Source of the DNA: Malachius bipustulatus | Lineage: Eukaryota > Arthropoda > Insecta > Coleoptera > Melyridae | NCBI GenBank assembly: GCA_910589415.1 | Contig: OU342630.1 | Location: 48,454,012 to 48,518,011, forward strand | Reading direction: 5' to 3' | Length of the DNA stretch: 64,000 nt | In this document: positions 1-13,234 of the stretch, one piece after another | Layout: the number at the start of each line of letters is the position of its first letter | How positions within the stretch are numbered: position 1 is the stretch's first letter | The notes under the pieces: generated by a model | Database searches by the model: none | Told to the model about the DNA's origin: nothing | What the model saw: only the letters and a program-made list of their open reading frames with translations | Made by a program: the position numbers and the translations under genes

Positions 1-491
1 TTTATTCCCATAAATTTTATTGATCTAGGACACATAAACATACACACTTTGCTTACTATGTACTTCTTCACTCTTTATCCTCAATTTAGACGAAAGTAAT
101 CTAGTCCAGATATCTACCAAATCAAGGAAGTAATTTTCCTAGGAATTTTTGCTCTAATAGGTATACTTTGCTCTAATAGGTTTTTTTAAGGTGATATTTT
201 TTTACTGTGTATAGAATTCATCAAAGTAAGCAACTTTTTCAAATAACTTTTCTTAAAAAAGTCAAAAATAAACGAAACACAGGCTTTGGAAGTTTAAAAA
301 AAAAGTCCAGACCTGTTTTTGCCCTTAGTTTTGGTAGTTAATAAAAAAAAAAAGAAAACATAAGGTTACCTTATAGAAAACAAGACCAAAGTAACAGGAA
401 ATAAACGATAGGTAATAACTCAAGTAAATGTCGGTAAGTTAAATGAAAAAACAAAGGCTATAGAAAACTTATCAAATTTCACTACTACGGT
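1..491. other. AT-rich noncoding stretch
   Basis: No coding or repeat structure recognised. Sequence is AT-rich with A and T homopolymers, as in most of the window. Confidence 0.5.
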
Positions 492-562
492 CAGGGCCGT
501 CTTAACCATTGGGCTAATAGGGTTATGGCCCATCAGGGGCGCAAGCATTTTGGGGGCGTCAA
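492..562. mobile_element. hAT-like terminal fragment
   Basis: The stretch opens CAGGGCCGTCTTAACCATTG and continues into a GC-rich tract ending in GGGGGCG. The CAGGG start and the following words resemble the termini of arthropod hAT elements and their MITEs. I see no matching inverted end nearby and no clear 8-bp target duplication, so this is a similarity call from memory of the family and not a complete element. Confidence 0.33.
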
Positions 563-664
563 TAATTATTGTAATTCAAAATCTTTTCATTTTCTTTTGT
601 AAATTTTTCATGATATCGAGTTTTTTACAAAACTGTCAGATTCAAAGTCATGGAATAGTTGTGA

Positions 665-1168
665 TTGCCTCATAACGCGCAAAATTCCTCCCTCTTCCAT
701 TTTGATACAATTTTTATCCCCCTAGTGCGCAGAATGGGAAGCAGTTTGTGTTTTCAATGCATTTTCCCTATGACCATCAGTTTTGAAAGTGGTGGCCCTG
801 CGTATTACAGACAAACAGGTACAAAGACACACATCCATTTTTCAGCAAAATTGCCATTATTGCTTGTAACAGACGGTTATTCACATGGATGCATTTATAG
901 AAATTTAGGATCCTTATTCTTCGTGGTGTGGTCTTGGATGCAATTTAAATTCTTATATTTAATGATATCACGTATGAAACATTACCAAACAGAATTGGAC
1001 AAGGCAGTCGTTTCAGGACGCTTTAATCTCGACCAGCCATTGAAGTCTCCAGCACTCGATACGCTTAACGCCGAAACAGAATGGGAACAAATGAATATCT
1101 TCGACAATCTGAATACAATGCCCTCTCTGATTACGGTATTTCAAGCATCATCTCCGATTTATAGGTAA
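665..1168 (+). CDS. Unassigned ORF with a coding-like 3' part
   Basis: A 167-codon open frame. The first two thirds look low-complexity and may be chance. The last part, from the Met at 973 (MKHYQTELDK) to about 1164, has balanced composition and mixed codon use that looks coding. The end reads TTTATAG followed by GTAATA, so an exon ending at 1165 with a weak donor is possible instead of the in-frame stop just after it. I do not recognise the protein. It may be an exon of a host gene or part of the transposon suggested by the hAT-like end 100 bp upstream. Confidence 0.25.
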   Translation: MPHNAQNSSLFHFDTIFIPLVRRMGSSLCFQCIFPMTISFESGGPAYYRQTGTKTHIHFSAKLPLLLVTDGYSHGCIYRNLGSLFFVVWSWMQFKFLYLMISRMKHYQTELDKAVVSGRFNLDQPLKSPALDTLNAETEWEQMNIFDNLNTMPSLITVFQASSPIYR

Positions 1169-4100
1169 TAAAATAAATTGAATTGATAGGTGCCTATATT
1201 TTCCAGTATGAATGAATAAGTAATCTTTGATTGCGTATTATACCTACCTTTTGAATAAAAATATAAAATGAAAGGTGTACTACATAAAATCAAAGGCCAG
1301 ACTATTATGAGATAGAAAAGATCATCATCATCAGGTGAATGAAATACGTGTTTATAGAGAGCAATATTTATGCCATTAGCTTGCAAAGTTAATTTCATCC
1401 GGGGTCTTCGGTTTACAAGTGAAATATTCGGTTTAAACATATAAGTGTAACATGAAGAGGTAAGGGTAGTAATAGTCTGGTTATATCGAGGGACTCTAGT
1501 AGATACTTGCTTATGCATCTAAAACAACACTTCTAATACATTATAGCATGCAAGAATAGTATATTCTTCATCGAGCAGATAATAGATAATAATGTGAGTA
1601 TTATTCACGAGGACGAAAGGCCTCCCATGTTGGCAGGTCCAAGTGAGTAATGGCCATTCTCTGCGAAATGAATATTCTCAACGATTTTATGCAAAAATCA
1701 TCAAATTACCTACAGCTACCAAAATATTTTATTATTGAATAAGACACCACGTTATTAGGCATTAGGCATCACGCGTGTCTTAACTTGCTTTACCTATTTT
1801 GTTGTTCTGCTCCTGAAATTTCGCATTATTTATAAGCTTACAGCTCAACTATGTAGGTATAGTTTATGTTTCATTGAAAATAATAAGAAGAAAAAATTGA
1901 TTATTTGTAATTATTCCAAAGCTGATTGATTTAATTAAAAACATCTACCAGGATAGATCTTCATGAACTAATTGGACATACTGAGTAGAGAAAACCGAGT
2001 TACGGTTGCAGTTTGCAATAGTTATTAAATCATAGAATTGACTAAGCAATAATTGCACTAAGGTCTGCTAATTCTGAAATAAAGAATGAAGAAATTAAAG
2101 AAAACAAGAAATCGCTTTTAACTTTTTACACTGCTGTTGAGGTGGGTACCATAATTTGAATTAAAACTAATAATATGTGCATATTATGTGTACATGAAAT
2201 GAAACCTGTCAATTTATTTATATGAATATGTATTACACTGTAGGCATTATTATATGATTATATCTGTGGTATATACAGAAAACAAAGGTGGTATAACGGA
2301 ATAAAGTTCTTGGGAGCTATATGATTTAAGAAATAATAGTTAACTAAAAAATTCTCATGCTTATTACGCATGCAATTGCTAGAATGAAACAATAAGGAAA
2401 TAAAACCGTTACATGTTATCAATTTGATGTCAATCGTAAACTTAATTATTATAATACACCTATACTAACGTATATAAGAATCCTTCAGGTTCTTGTTCAA
2501 TTCAACATGCTTGAAGACGTGTTAAAATTGCTTATTGGTTGTATAATAGGCAGAATTAGTTTAGTGCCACAATACTAGTAGGTACTTACCTAATCTATAA
2601 TAATAGTAATTGAATAAAATTGATTGTACAATTTTACATTAGTGGAAGTATAATAATTACCAATTACAGAAACTTTTTCCTTACGGTAGGAAATAATAAA
2701 AGCCAACTAATAAAAGTGAAATCATGCACCTCATTGGTGGAGATGTTGTGGGCATATGTATAGCTACGATTTGCACCCAGTGGTAGGTCACGTGATCAGT
2801 GTCTCTTCAAGAGGGAAGTCGAAAATAAGAACCTCATATGTTGCACAAAAATCATCAAAAAAATTAGGCATGCTTCTTGGACAAAAATAAGCGTTCATTT
2901 GTATTCTAATATTTTTTTTTACAAATTTCTTCCTTCTCCCCGAAAAAAAAACTATCAAAAAAATTCGAATTCATCGAATATTAATTGGTTTCTGGAAAAT
3001 GAAGCGTTTTGGAACAAAACTCCAAAAGCTTATCCTATGCCCAATCCAAAAAACACACGCCTGTCGACTTCCAATGTTTTTGTCAATTAAAATTTTAGTA
3101 CCTAATTAATTTTGATCAAGCCATTCAGATTATTTTGCTTTCTTCACAAAAGTCCCTAAAATTCAAGCACATTTTTTAGAGAAACTTTCTCTCATAGACT
3201 TCTCCATTATCTTGGAAAACGTGGAAAAAAAAGCACTTTACCGCAAAAAATAAATTCAAAGACCTTCATTAATACGTTGACGGAAAAGGACGCTTATACA
3301 GAAAGACTTTTATTTAAAGACAAAAAATACTTCGGTATTTTTGCACGCCAGAACATTTCTGACTTTTTCGGGATTTTATATTTTTGAGCAACACAAGCGG
3401 CCCCTAATTACTAAAAACTATACTATTAACTGTTTAGGACCAAGTATGTAAAAAGATTTTCAAGTTTGAAGAATGAGTTTGATATACTTTTTTTGAAAAA
3501 GAGACGATTATCACTTTAATACAGGGCGTAGCTGTACATAATACATTCCCGGCATATGAAATTAATAAAAATAATTTGCATACAATCGTAAGCCGAAGAA
3601 TTTCAACGTTTATATCTTAACAAAAGAGCTGGAGTCTCCTGTTTCAAGGAACAATACGATAAGACATCTGGGAATTCATGCTTCGTGCAATGACCATCGT
3701 TATTAATTCGCGGGTGCATATTTATTGTAACTTGTAACTTTTTAATTGTATATATAAAAAGTAAGTCCCTGATTCATAAATACCAATACCTTCATACTTT
3801 GTATAGGTAGAGAATTTTCCTACCATAAGGTACACATTTTAATCCAGAAATTTATTCTTTTTGGATGTAAGCTGTTTCTAAAAGAGCTAGTGGTCAACTT
3901 CTATTCATTTTCCTAAACTCGCAAGAAAAAATATCACAAGCGAAACATTATAGTAATTGGAAAAAGAGAAAAATGCTTTGAACTGATTGATCAAAACAAA
4001 AAAAAATTACTGATATACTTTTTGCTTCATAAAAATGTCTACCTATTAGTTGTTAATCATGATGGGGCATTTAGAATAAGTGGTATTAACTTGACCATCA

Positions 4101-5119
4101 TAATTACTGCGATAATTTTTCTGCTACCATGTATGCATATATGTACATTTTCCCAATTAAACAATTATTATGATTGTTGCATGTGATGACGTGTAAATGT
4201 ATTCATAAAAATATACGTATGCAATCGTAATTGGCACTATTACCTACATGATGGAAGTTCTATAGTAATTATTATCAGTAAAAGCACGTTTACCAAACCA
4301 GTTTGCCGGTGCACTTCTTTAACGATGAATATGCAAATTTGTATTTCATTCATAATTGTTGAAACGGGTTGTGAATGACCATGAAAATTTTGCAAACAAG
4401 ATGAAAATCTAGATGTAAGATGGCATCGTAAAGTTGATCAAGGTGGGCTTTGTATGAACACACTTAATGCTATGTATGTTCTTATATGTAATATGAATCT
4501 GTTTCATATAAAAATAAAAGGTTATTGAGAAGTGTTGAGAGTTGTATCTAATGTAAATTTATTCTTGAAATCTTCACTTCTGTATAATCGCACCAGTTTA
4601 TGTAAAACATTTTCGTAATTATTCTGATCACATCAGGTTTACAAGCAATGGGTAGTAATTTTGTTAATATAGAATAGAATACAACAACTTTTATACATTT
4701 CAAATCTACTCTTTTATGAGGAATATATAAATAGTAATTCCCTAAAATTAACTTAAGATATTCCTTTTCAATTTTGGCATATCCTATTCCCATACCTACT
4801 TATTTTAAGACAAATTTTACCATTTTTAATTTATTCAATTCAATTAAAAATGATTTTCAAGTTTATTATCTTCAGCTCTCCTGTATTCATGATACCTAAC
4901 ACGCGACTGTAGGAAGTTAAAAACTTTGAAGAAAAATCAAAAGTAATAGGTAAAATCGTGGAGTTACCATGGAGAGTCATGGTAAAATCTTACCAAGCAA
5001 ACTCAAACCGGGCGTAAGAATCGCGTAAGAATTCAATGAGGTACGTGAAGTTGGTTGATTGTCCAACATGGCTACCACCAATTATTTTCGTTTTGACACT
5101 TAGTTTTTTTCGAGGTTTT
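1169..5119. other. AT-rich noncoding stretch
   Basis: No gene, RNA gene or full transposon recognised. A short word at about 1740-1757 (AAGACACCACGTTAT) recurs near 41889, suggesting a dispersed repeat end. Several TAGGTACC-type words occur. Confidence 0.5.
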
Positions 5120-6655
5120 TTTCATGGAGTTTTTTTCGGGCTAACTTCACAAACCCCCAAAAAACGCGAGCCGGGTGGTAAACCGTATCATTCGATTACC
5201 CATGGTTAAAACATGTTTTGCCACCCATAGAAAAAAAGTGACGGAATAAAAAAAAATTACATAATATTATATCCCAAAAATGAAGGTGGTAATTCGGATC
5301 AAAAGTTTACGTGGGTGGTAAAACCAAACCGGGACTATATGGTGGTTAAAAACGTTTTATCACTTTGTAACAACCCTAAGAAAATGTTTTAACACCCCTT
5401 AGTTTTGATTTGCCATCCTCAGAATCACCGTCTCTGATGGCCGTTGTTTGCTTTATGAAATTCGGGCTAACTTCACAAGCGCATAATCACCAAAAGGGTT
5501 ATTTCACGTGATTGAAAACGTTTTACCACTTTGTACCAATCCAGGAAAAGGTTTTACCACTGCTTAGTTTTGATTTACCACCTCAAGAATTACAGCATCC
5601 GGTCGTTGTGCGCTTTATGAAATTCGGGAAAACTTCACAAGTAAGTCTGGGAGCGGTAAATCAAAACTAAGGGGTGATAAACCTTTTTTCGGATTGGAAC
5701 AAAGTGGTAAAACGTTTTCAATCACCTGGAAATAACCTTTCATGTATTTACAACTTTGTGAACTTGGCCTAAATTTCATAAAGCAATGATACGGAAGGTG
5801 GTAAATTAAAACTAAGATGTGGTAAAAACTTTTCTCCGGTTGGTACAAAGTGAGGTAGAAATTTTTTAATCACCTGGAAATGACCCTTACGTTCATTTAC
5901 ATACCATTGTTAAGTTAGCCCGAATTTCATAAAGCACCTAACGCTTGGGAGCATAATTCTGGGGGTGATCAATCAAAACTCGGGGTGGGTAAGCCCTTTT
6001 TTCCGGTTGGTACAAATTCGTAAAACGTTTTCAATCATCTGATATAATAACACCCACAATCTTGTGATGTTGGTCCAAATTTCGTAAAGCAGTAATAATA
6101 GGAGTGGTAAGTCTAAACTAAGGGGTGTTAAAACCTTTTCGCGGTTTGGTACAAACAGAAACGTTTTCAGTCTCCTGAAACCCTTTTGGTGTTTACGCCC
6201 TTTTCAAAAAGCAAAAAAAAACAGCCAGGGGTGGCGATTCTAAGGGTGTTAAATCAAAACTAAGGGGTGGTAAAACCTTTTCTTGGGTTGGTACAGAGGT
6301 AAAACGGTTTCAATCATCTGAGATAACGTTAAACGTTAACGCTCTTGTAAATACATCCCGAATTTCAGAAATCAAATTAAAACGTTTCCTCGCGTTGCTT
6401 CAAAGTAAAACGTTTTGTACCCCCATATAGTCACCGATTTAGTTTTACCAACCACGTGAACTTGGTCCGATTTACCATATATGTATGGCCTCTGGTAGAA
6501 AATATTTATTCCGTATCTTTTTTTCCAAAGATGGGAAAACAAGCTGAGTTGGTGGTAAAATAATGGTAAAAGATGGATGAGCAATCGAATGATATTTTTT
6601 ACCACTCGGCCCGTGTTTTTTTTTCGGGCTTGTGAAATTTACAAAAAGTAGAAAA
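5120..6655. repeat. Foldback with oppositely oriented tandem arrays
   Basis: A large imperfect inverted repeat. The outer arms near 5140-5215 and 6570-6645 match in inverse orientation (ATCATTCGATT faces AATCGAATGAT). Inside, a unit of about 140-165 bp carries a constant phrase: a GGTGGTAAA-type word, AAAACTAAGG, CCGGTTGGTACAAA, AACGTTTTCAATCA and ATTTCATAAAGC. Units start near 5652, 5797, 5962, 6102 and 6244 in one orientation. About two units lie in the other orientation to the left (5340-5640), and polarity flips near 5640. The structure resembles foldback elements with internally repetitive arms. No transposase is seen. Confidence 0.7.
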
Positions 6656-9535
6656 TAATCGGTCATAGACGTTGTTCTAATTTTTTTTCGGGCCAACTTC
6701 CAATTTAATGTAACATGAAATGAGGTCCTCCTTACCCTGTCTCCAGGAATTTTCAAGGATGGCACATTTTATATTCAGGATTTTTATACTGCAAGGACCC
6801 ATCATTTCGAAGGCTTCCATAAGTGTTGTTTTTTCTTCTGGGTTCTGTCTTTTAGTATAAGGAGTTAAAACCGAGTAAAAAAATTTCAAATACAAGCCAT
6901 AGTGTCTGGTTCTGAAAATCTGTTATTATAACTTGCGAACGAGGTCGCGAAGGATAAGAAAGTATTGAACATAAAAACTAATATTTTGATTGTAAATATT
7001 TTCAATATGTTTAATGAAGACATTACCATGAACCCAAGCCTTTATTTACAAAGTCCATCCGCTTGCGGAAATCCTTTAGAGTCTTCTAAATTAACAACTC
7101 ATGATTGCTAAAACGTAACCTGTAGATACATGCATGGCTCTCCCAACAATTACAATCACCTCTTTTACCATTACAATCATTTATAATGACATCGATTTGT
7201 CAGACATTCAAATGTCGTTATTAAAGAATGAATGCTTTTAATTAGCGCCCAGAGATATGCATCTTGGTGTCTGCCAAAAATATCAAAGCTTCAGCTAGTT
7301 CCTCATGCATTACTCTTATAGGTAACTGAAGTTTTATGTAAAAAAAAAAATATTAAAATATATTGGTTTTGTTTGATCATTTGTATAAGTAAATACATTT
7401 TAATAGTTTTTATTATTACCTACTTATTATGATTAATAACATGCCTAAACGCATAATTTCCGAAATTTGAAAATTAAGCACAGTGTAAGCTCATATTTAG
7501 AACAACAGAGTTCATTTTCTATACAGTCTTCAATTTGTCTGGAAATAAATAGCCGAGTGGTGATGCAACGCAAGCTAATTAAAAAGTGCACTCTGTTTAT
7601 TTTACAAAGTGCTGTTGTATAAAATTACGAGATGCATGCAACAAGATGAAATAAAAGAATAGAGAGAGAGATTGAATTACATTTTATTCGAATAAACAGT
7701 ATTTGTTTTGATATGTGCCTGTCGTTCATCGTTTAATCAAAATCAAGCAACATTGTATTAATTGCGCCACTGGCCCGTCTATATTTATTTATGTCCGAGA
7801 CTATTGGAGAATGTCGACTACTTACTAACTGCTGAAACACTAATAAACATGATGTCAGTCTGATCTTGACACTGATAAATCGACATAGTTTAGTTATAAG
7901 AAACTCCTCGCTGATCAGAAATATTTCGTTTCTAAGCATGAGTTATTTTTTGTGCTAGAAGAAAAAATTGAGTGAATTAATATGAAACAAGAAAACTGTC
8001 GTAGACGCTGTCGCCATCGCCATGCCTGTGCGAATTTTAATGAGGATGAAGAAACGTGAGATGCAGTAAACATGGACGACGAAGTTGCAAAATCGTAATG
8101 TCTTCCATTTTTATATGCTGACATCTTACTAAATCTTGAAATATTTTTATTTTACGAGTAGTAGGTATAATGTCAATTGTCCATCACAAATCCTTGGGGT
8201 GTGTTATTTACATAATGTAGTCTTTTTTTGCAAATTGCAAGCTCATCTGTATGTACATGTAGGTAGGTATCTGGATTTGCTATTCTGATCATGTGACAAG
8301 TAACTTTTTACGAAACTCCAAAAACTTGAAAGAATTTTTAGTCCTATAAGTATTTATATAGAGGAGCCACATCTTTCTAAGCAATATTATTAGTTGCAAA
8401 AGACAAAAAAAAAAAATCAATACCAAAAATATTACCACCACATCTTACCTGAATTTTTAATTAACACTGTCCATTTTCGTGGATTCCCTTTCTGTCTTAA
8501 ATTATAATGAATAAACTAAGCCATAATGGTAAGTAAGAAATCTTTCACCAATCATCATATACCATGTTAGATAGGTACATATAGGTTGTAGGTACATTAA
8601 GGATTGCATGTTAGGGAGCAACTAAATAATTGCCTCTTTTTGTTTCTAGTGTGTAATCATACTTGAGCATAAATTGTTCTGTATATATTTTAAGTACAGT
8701 GTATCCAATCATCATTCAAATCCGGAATTCTTTTTGAGACAATGTTCAGGATTGTCTAGTTTTTGTCCATTACAAAGCAATAATTTGCTATTTGTGTCCA
8801 ATTCGGCAACAATGTCTAGCAGATCTCCTAATGGCGATCTCTAATTTCACTTTCCTGACTTAGAAGTCAACGCACTCGACAAAAAATGTCTTTTTTGCAG
8901 ACATCGATTTTCTTGTTCTTCTAATTATGTATCCAGCGCTACCATTTCATAACTTAAGATCATCTCTGTGGGACATCTCAAAAACGTAATTTGTTGGTGA
9001 CCAACACGAGAAAATCTCACTCATACGTTTGATATGGTCGTTTAAATTAACCAGTTGGAATAAAATTATCGTTTGCATTTTAATCAGTTTTTTTCGCCAT
9101 TTGCGTGGTAGGAACATTTGTGGGAATCATCACTACATACTACAAGTTTTCTTGGTTCAGCTAAAATTCTCATGAAATATTCTTTTATTTATATTCTTGA
9201 CTTTGTCATGGATCCTTTTTAATTAATTTCTATAAATTTAGGAATAGTGTTGTTAGATATTTTAAAGGACTTTTCGAATTGATTTGGCTTTTTATTAATA
9301 AATGAAAACAAATAAATAAACCATAGAAATAAAAATTAATTCACTAATTTCGATCCGAAAATGCCAACCATGGATAGATAGCACGTCGTGTAACCTTCAT
9401 CATGTCTACTCAAACCATTAATAAAAAAAAAAAAGATATAACTTTACATAACGCTATCCCATATAATTTTTATATGGAACCAAAATCATGAAGCGCATTT
9501 ACAATTAGAGAGAAAATGTTAACTTATTAGATAAT
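6656..9535. other. AT-rich noncoding stretch
   Basis: No gene or complete mobile element recognised. Near 7980-8100 there is a more GC-balanced patch in which both strands have short open frames, but no splice or start context that I trust. Confidence 0.45.
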
Positions 9536-9893
9536 TTGGTAAGATTGAAAAGCTTCTTCTGTTGTTGCCTCGGTTGCCCCAGTTCGATTTCAAGTCTGTT
9601 GAACCATTTTAGAGAAACTGAGAAAATGGATTCAAAAATCGGGAAAAAAGATTCAATCTGTGACGTCATCTTCACTGTTGTCTTGATTTTCACAATTAAA
9701 AACAACGTAAATTAATAATTAAAATAAGTTAAACGTAAAAAAAAAATAAGAACGTCACAGCGAAATTAAAGCTCCGAAAATTTTGTCATAAACGAAATGA
9801 AAACTACGAAAATGACGTCACATTTTGAAAACTTCGATTTTCTCGAATCGAAAATTTAACTGCAGTAATAAAGCAGCTTTTCAATCTTAACAA
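9536..9893. mobile_element. MITE-like element with inverted ends
   Basis: The left end contains GTAAGATTGAAAAGCTT and the right end AGCTTTTCAATCTTAAC, inverted copies about 340 bp apart. Subterminal GTGACGTCAT and ATGACGTCAC words also face each other. No coding capacity. The exact termini and the target duplication are not clear. Confidence 0.45.
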
Positions 9894-11715
9894 AATGATT
9901 AATTTTATGTTTTTCTTTAAAACATACCTATAGGGAAGCCTATAATACAATCGAAGTTTTTAGTGTTGAAATTCCCATTGTGAGTCGGCCAATGAAACAC
10001 CCGGTATGGTATACGGTATTTTTCGCATTTTATGAAATAAATTCAATATAGGTATACTATAAAGCTATTTCTACACATTTTTCTCATATTCTCAACAGTG
10101 CCTGGAGTGAATCTATTCACACAATTACCTCTTTGACAGAATTGGTGGTTGAGTCTCGCTTGATCTAGAATTCGAGAGTCGCAATCAGATTTCATAACTG
10201 AAATTTTTGATTTTAGAAATCTTGCATTTGGGGTCCTGAATACGAAGGAGGTTGGAGGGGGGGGGGCGAATCAATTGTTAAACAATCGCATCCTGGAAAA
10301 CTTGCTTAGATGATGATCCTGATCATCAGAAGTATCATATTTCATAAATATGATTTTGGTCATATTCGTAGAAAAATTGCGTCTTTGGCCGCGCAGTCAA
10401 TGGCGTGAACTATTATAGGTGCCCTACTTATGGGGTTAATAAAGTCAGATAAAATATGAATTCCTCCAATATTGAAAAGTATACCTTCAATATTATATTT
10501 ATATATTCGTGCTATACATTATTATTCATAAATATGAAAGAATAACCTTTCTTCAAACCTCGCCGCGTAAAGGAAGGAGATAAGTTCAAACCAAAGTTTA
10601 ACCACCAGATCAATAATAATTCAGATCGAATATCGAAAATAGCAATATAGCATTATTATTATGAAGATCTACTGAAGAATAGAACTAACAGTTATCGCTA
10701 TAATATACTCGTACATAGGTCAACATTCCTTTCTCGTTGATTCGCCATATGCGGTTTCAATTTAAAGATTAGATCATAATTACGTAATGTACATTGCTGT
10801 GATTATTAATCTATTTGCATAGTTTATGGCTACTACATTAAAACAATGGTTGATCCTTTGTTTAATAGTACGTTTAAACAACGACATTTATAGGACATAT
10901 TATTATACACGGGGCTATGGACCTGTAATTGTTTTCTTGTAATGAGCGTTTGTAATTGATTATACTTCATGTTTGAAACTTCTCAGTAGGTGGCTGATTT
11001 GATGGTGGTTTCTTTAGACCGTTATTTATGTAGCGACTTTATGGGTAATCATGTTTTTAAATAGCCATGGATTGAAGAGGCAAATCTCATCCGAAAAACC
11101 AATAAATTTCAATGAATAAAATAAAAACAAATCATTTTTATGAATTTTAACAAGATACTGATTATCATACAAGGGCATATTGACAGAAGTTATCAAATAA
11201 ATAAAACAGGGGGAGGCATATTTTCTGATTTATTTGGAATTATAAAAATTAAAAAAAAAAAGAAACTTAGCGGCATAGGGTTCGCGAACAATTCCTTCGG
11301 CGTTCCAGAAAAAGTATATAATTACATATGTACTAAAAATTGGTGAAAGCTATTGACCAAATGGTCGAGAAGGTAAAGTCTACATTTTGAGTGACCTATA
11401 TCGGTTTCGGCAAAAATGCCATCTTCTCTAATGAGAAAGCATATAACGTGGGTACCGCTATAAAATATCCTCGAAAATATCTAACAGGAGGTAACAAAAT
11501 TAAAAAAAAATTAAAATAGAATAAAAAAAATTGGATCATGTAAATTGAAAGAAAGCTAGGCCAAATTGACGAGGAAGGAGAAAAAAATCCGGATGAGGGG
11601 AAATAGTAAGTTTTTCCTTCTGGGCAGTTTGGCTTAATTCTTTCGGTTTACACTATTCAGTTTGGGCGGGAGGGGAATTTTTTTAATATTTTAATTTTAT
11701 TAAATTTTTTAGGTC
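9894..11715. other. Noncoding stretch with a G run
   Basis: No gene recognised. A run of ten G residues lies at 10257-10266. A lysine-rich 68-codon open frame at 11140-11346 looks like chance in A-rich DNA. Confidence 0.45.
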
Positions 11716-12241
11716 ATTATTTACATCCGCGGCTCCTAAAGTTTCACTATACCAGGAAGGCATTGATTTGCTTTGCAAATGCAAGGGAAAGAAAAAAAAA
11801 CGGCCTAAAAACTCGGTTTTGAGAGTGCGGAGAGAGTGCGGTCCTGACAAGAGGCGTCGATTAGATACCGCGAATACGGATGTACCCACTTCACGACACA
11901 ATGCCAAGCGCTTGGAAGCTTACAGTACCGGACTGGCGCGATATTCGCTTTCACATATCGTGTCCAGTCCACAGGGATTGATGCAATGATTTTTGGAATA
12001 TAAATGCAAAATAAATGCAAAATTCAAAATAAAAACCGTGCTACTGTTAATCTCGAAGATTTTCCTTGCCCTGAAAGTGAAAAAAAATTGAAATTCGACC
12101 GTAGTGCCAAAGAGGCCTTAGTTGTGACCTTAATATTAGTTTGCAATGGCTGTTTTTAGCTTCTTACCCACCCAGCACCCCTATTTCGCTCATCGGTCCC
12201 GAAAAAATTGATGAAACTTAGGAGTCGCGGATGTAAATAAT
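11716..12241. mobile_element. TIR element, about 526 bp
   Basis: The left end reads ATTATTTACATCCGCGGCTC and is mirrored at the right end by GAGTCGCGGATGTAAATAAT; inverted similarity runs for about 30 bp with a few mismatches and indels. The interior has a GC-richer core (about 11770-11990) with short overlapping frames on both strands but no recognisable transposase. The flanks show no clear target duplication, so the superfamily is unassigned. Confidence 0.55.
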
Positions 12242-12643
12242 TACCATTTTTTACTTTTCTCGCCATGTATTTGAATTTTTAATACTGTAGGTACCTACCT
12301 ATACATCATATGGTTCTTTCTCGTTACAGATGGTTAATTCCTAAGCCCCTGAAGTTGGCAATTTAGTCGAAACCGGTTTGGGAATTCAAACCGGTTTCGG
12401 TTTCAAATTGAGCAGACCTTTGAGTATACCTTTTCTTTCAACTTCACCTTTTGATCAAGTTATAGGTACCTACTCGACTAATTAGGTGAATTAATTGCTC
12501 GCGAGCAGCTCGTGAACCGGTTGGCTCATGTATACGCACCTTTAGATGCCAGCTATATCTAATCAGGATACTATAATTAAAATATAAGAACGCCAAGTAT
12601 AAAATTTACTCACTAGAAATTTTTATCAATAATTAATTACAGT

Positions 12644-13234
12644 TATACAGGCTGTACCAGCTCGATTTAGACAACGGTAAGGGTCGTGTAGGTCTCGTCA
12701 AGACGAAACGTTTTTTAATTTGAAGTTTTTGGATTTGGACCTTCGTTGTGGAAATATGGCCGACTTCCGGTTTTTAGTTTTTTGGCTCCAGTTTCGGCAT
12801 TTTTAGGTTCTCGCCCAAACTGAAACTAGTTTTGGAAACTCCTTAGCTTCAGTTACAACTTTCATATTGAAGTCAAGGTTCTATCTCTGTTGGATTCAAA
12901 ACCTTAATTTTTCAATTTGATTCAATTTGAATTGATTCAAAGACTTAAAATTTAAAGTCTTGGGCATGTCGCCATTTTGAATCCAACAGAGATAGAACCT
13001 TGACTTCAATATGAAAGTTGTAACTGAAGCTGATGATGTTGGGTGAAGCTGGTGACAGTTTGGGCGAGAACCTAAAAATGCCGAAACTGGAGCCAAAAAA
13101 CTAAAAACCGGAAGTCGGCCATATTTCCGCAACGAAGGTCCAAATCCAAAAACTTCAAATAAAAAACCGTTTCGTCTTGACGAGACCTACACGGCCCTTA
13201 CCGTTGTCTAAATCGAGCTGGTACACCCTGTATA
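12644..13234. mobile_element. TACAGG-ended long hairpin (foldback MITE 1)
   Basis: A nearly perfect inverted repeat. The left end TATACAGGCTGTACCAGCTC is answered at the right by GAGCTGGTACACCCTGTATA, with one mismatch in the first 20 bases. Arms of about 270 bp run through matching words such as AACGGTAAGG, CGTCTTGACGAGA or its complement, and CCGGAAGTCGGCCATAT. The loop, near 12900-12970, is short and AT-rich. The TA at each end fits a TA target duplication, as in Tc1/mariner-type MITEs. A transcript across it would form a very long hairpin. Confidence 0.8.

Noticed and set aside
1159..1518. 119-codon minus-strand frame
   Set aside because: AT-driven composition rich in Y, F, I and N, no start context, overlaps the end of a better plus-strand candidate.
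7484..7681. Possible second small LTR (TATAAAA, AATAAA, GA-rich tail)
   Set aside because: No matching ends or target duplication, and the order of motifs is easily met by chance.
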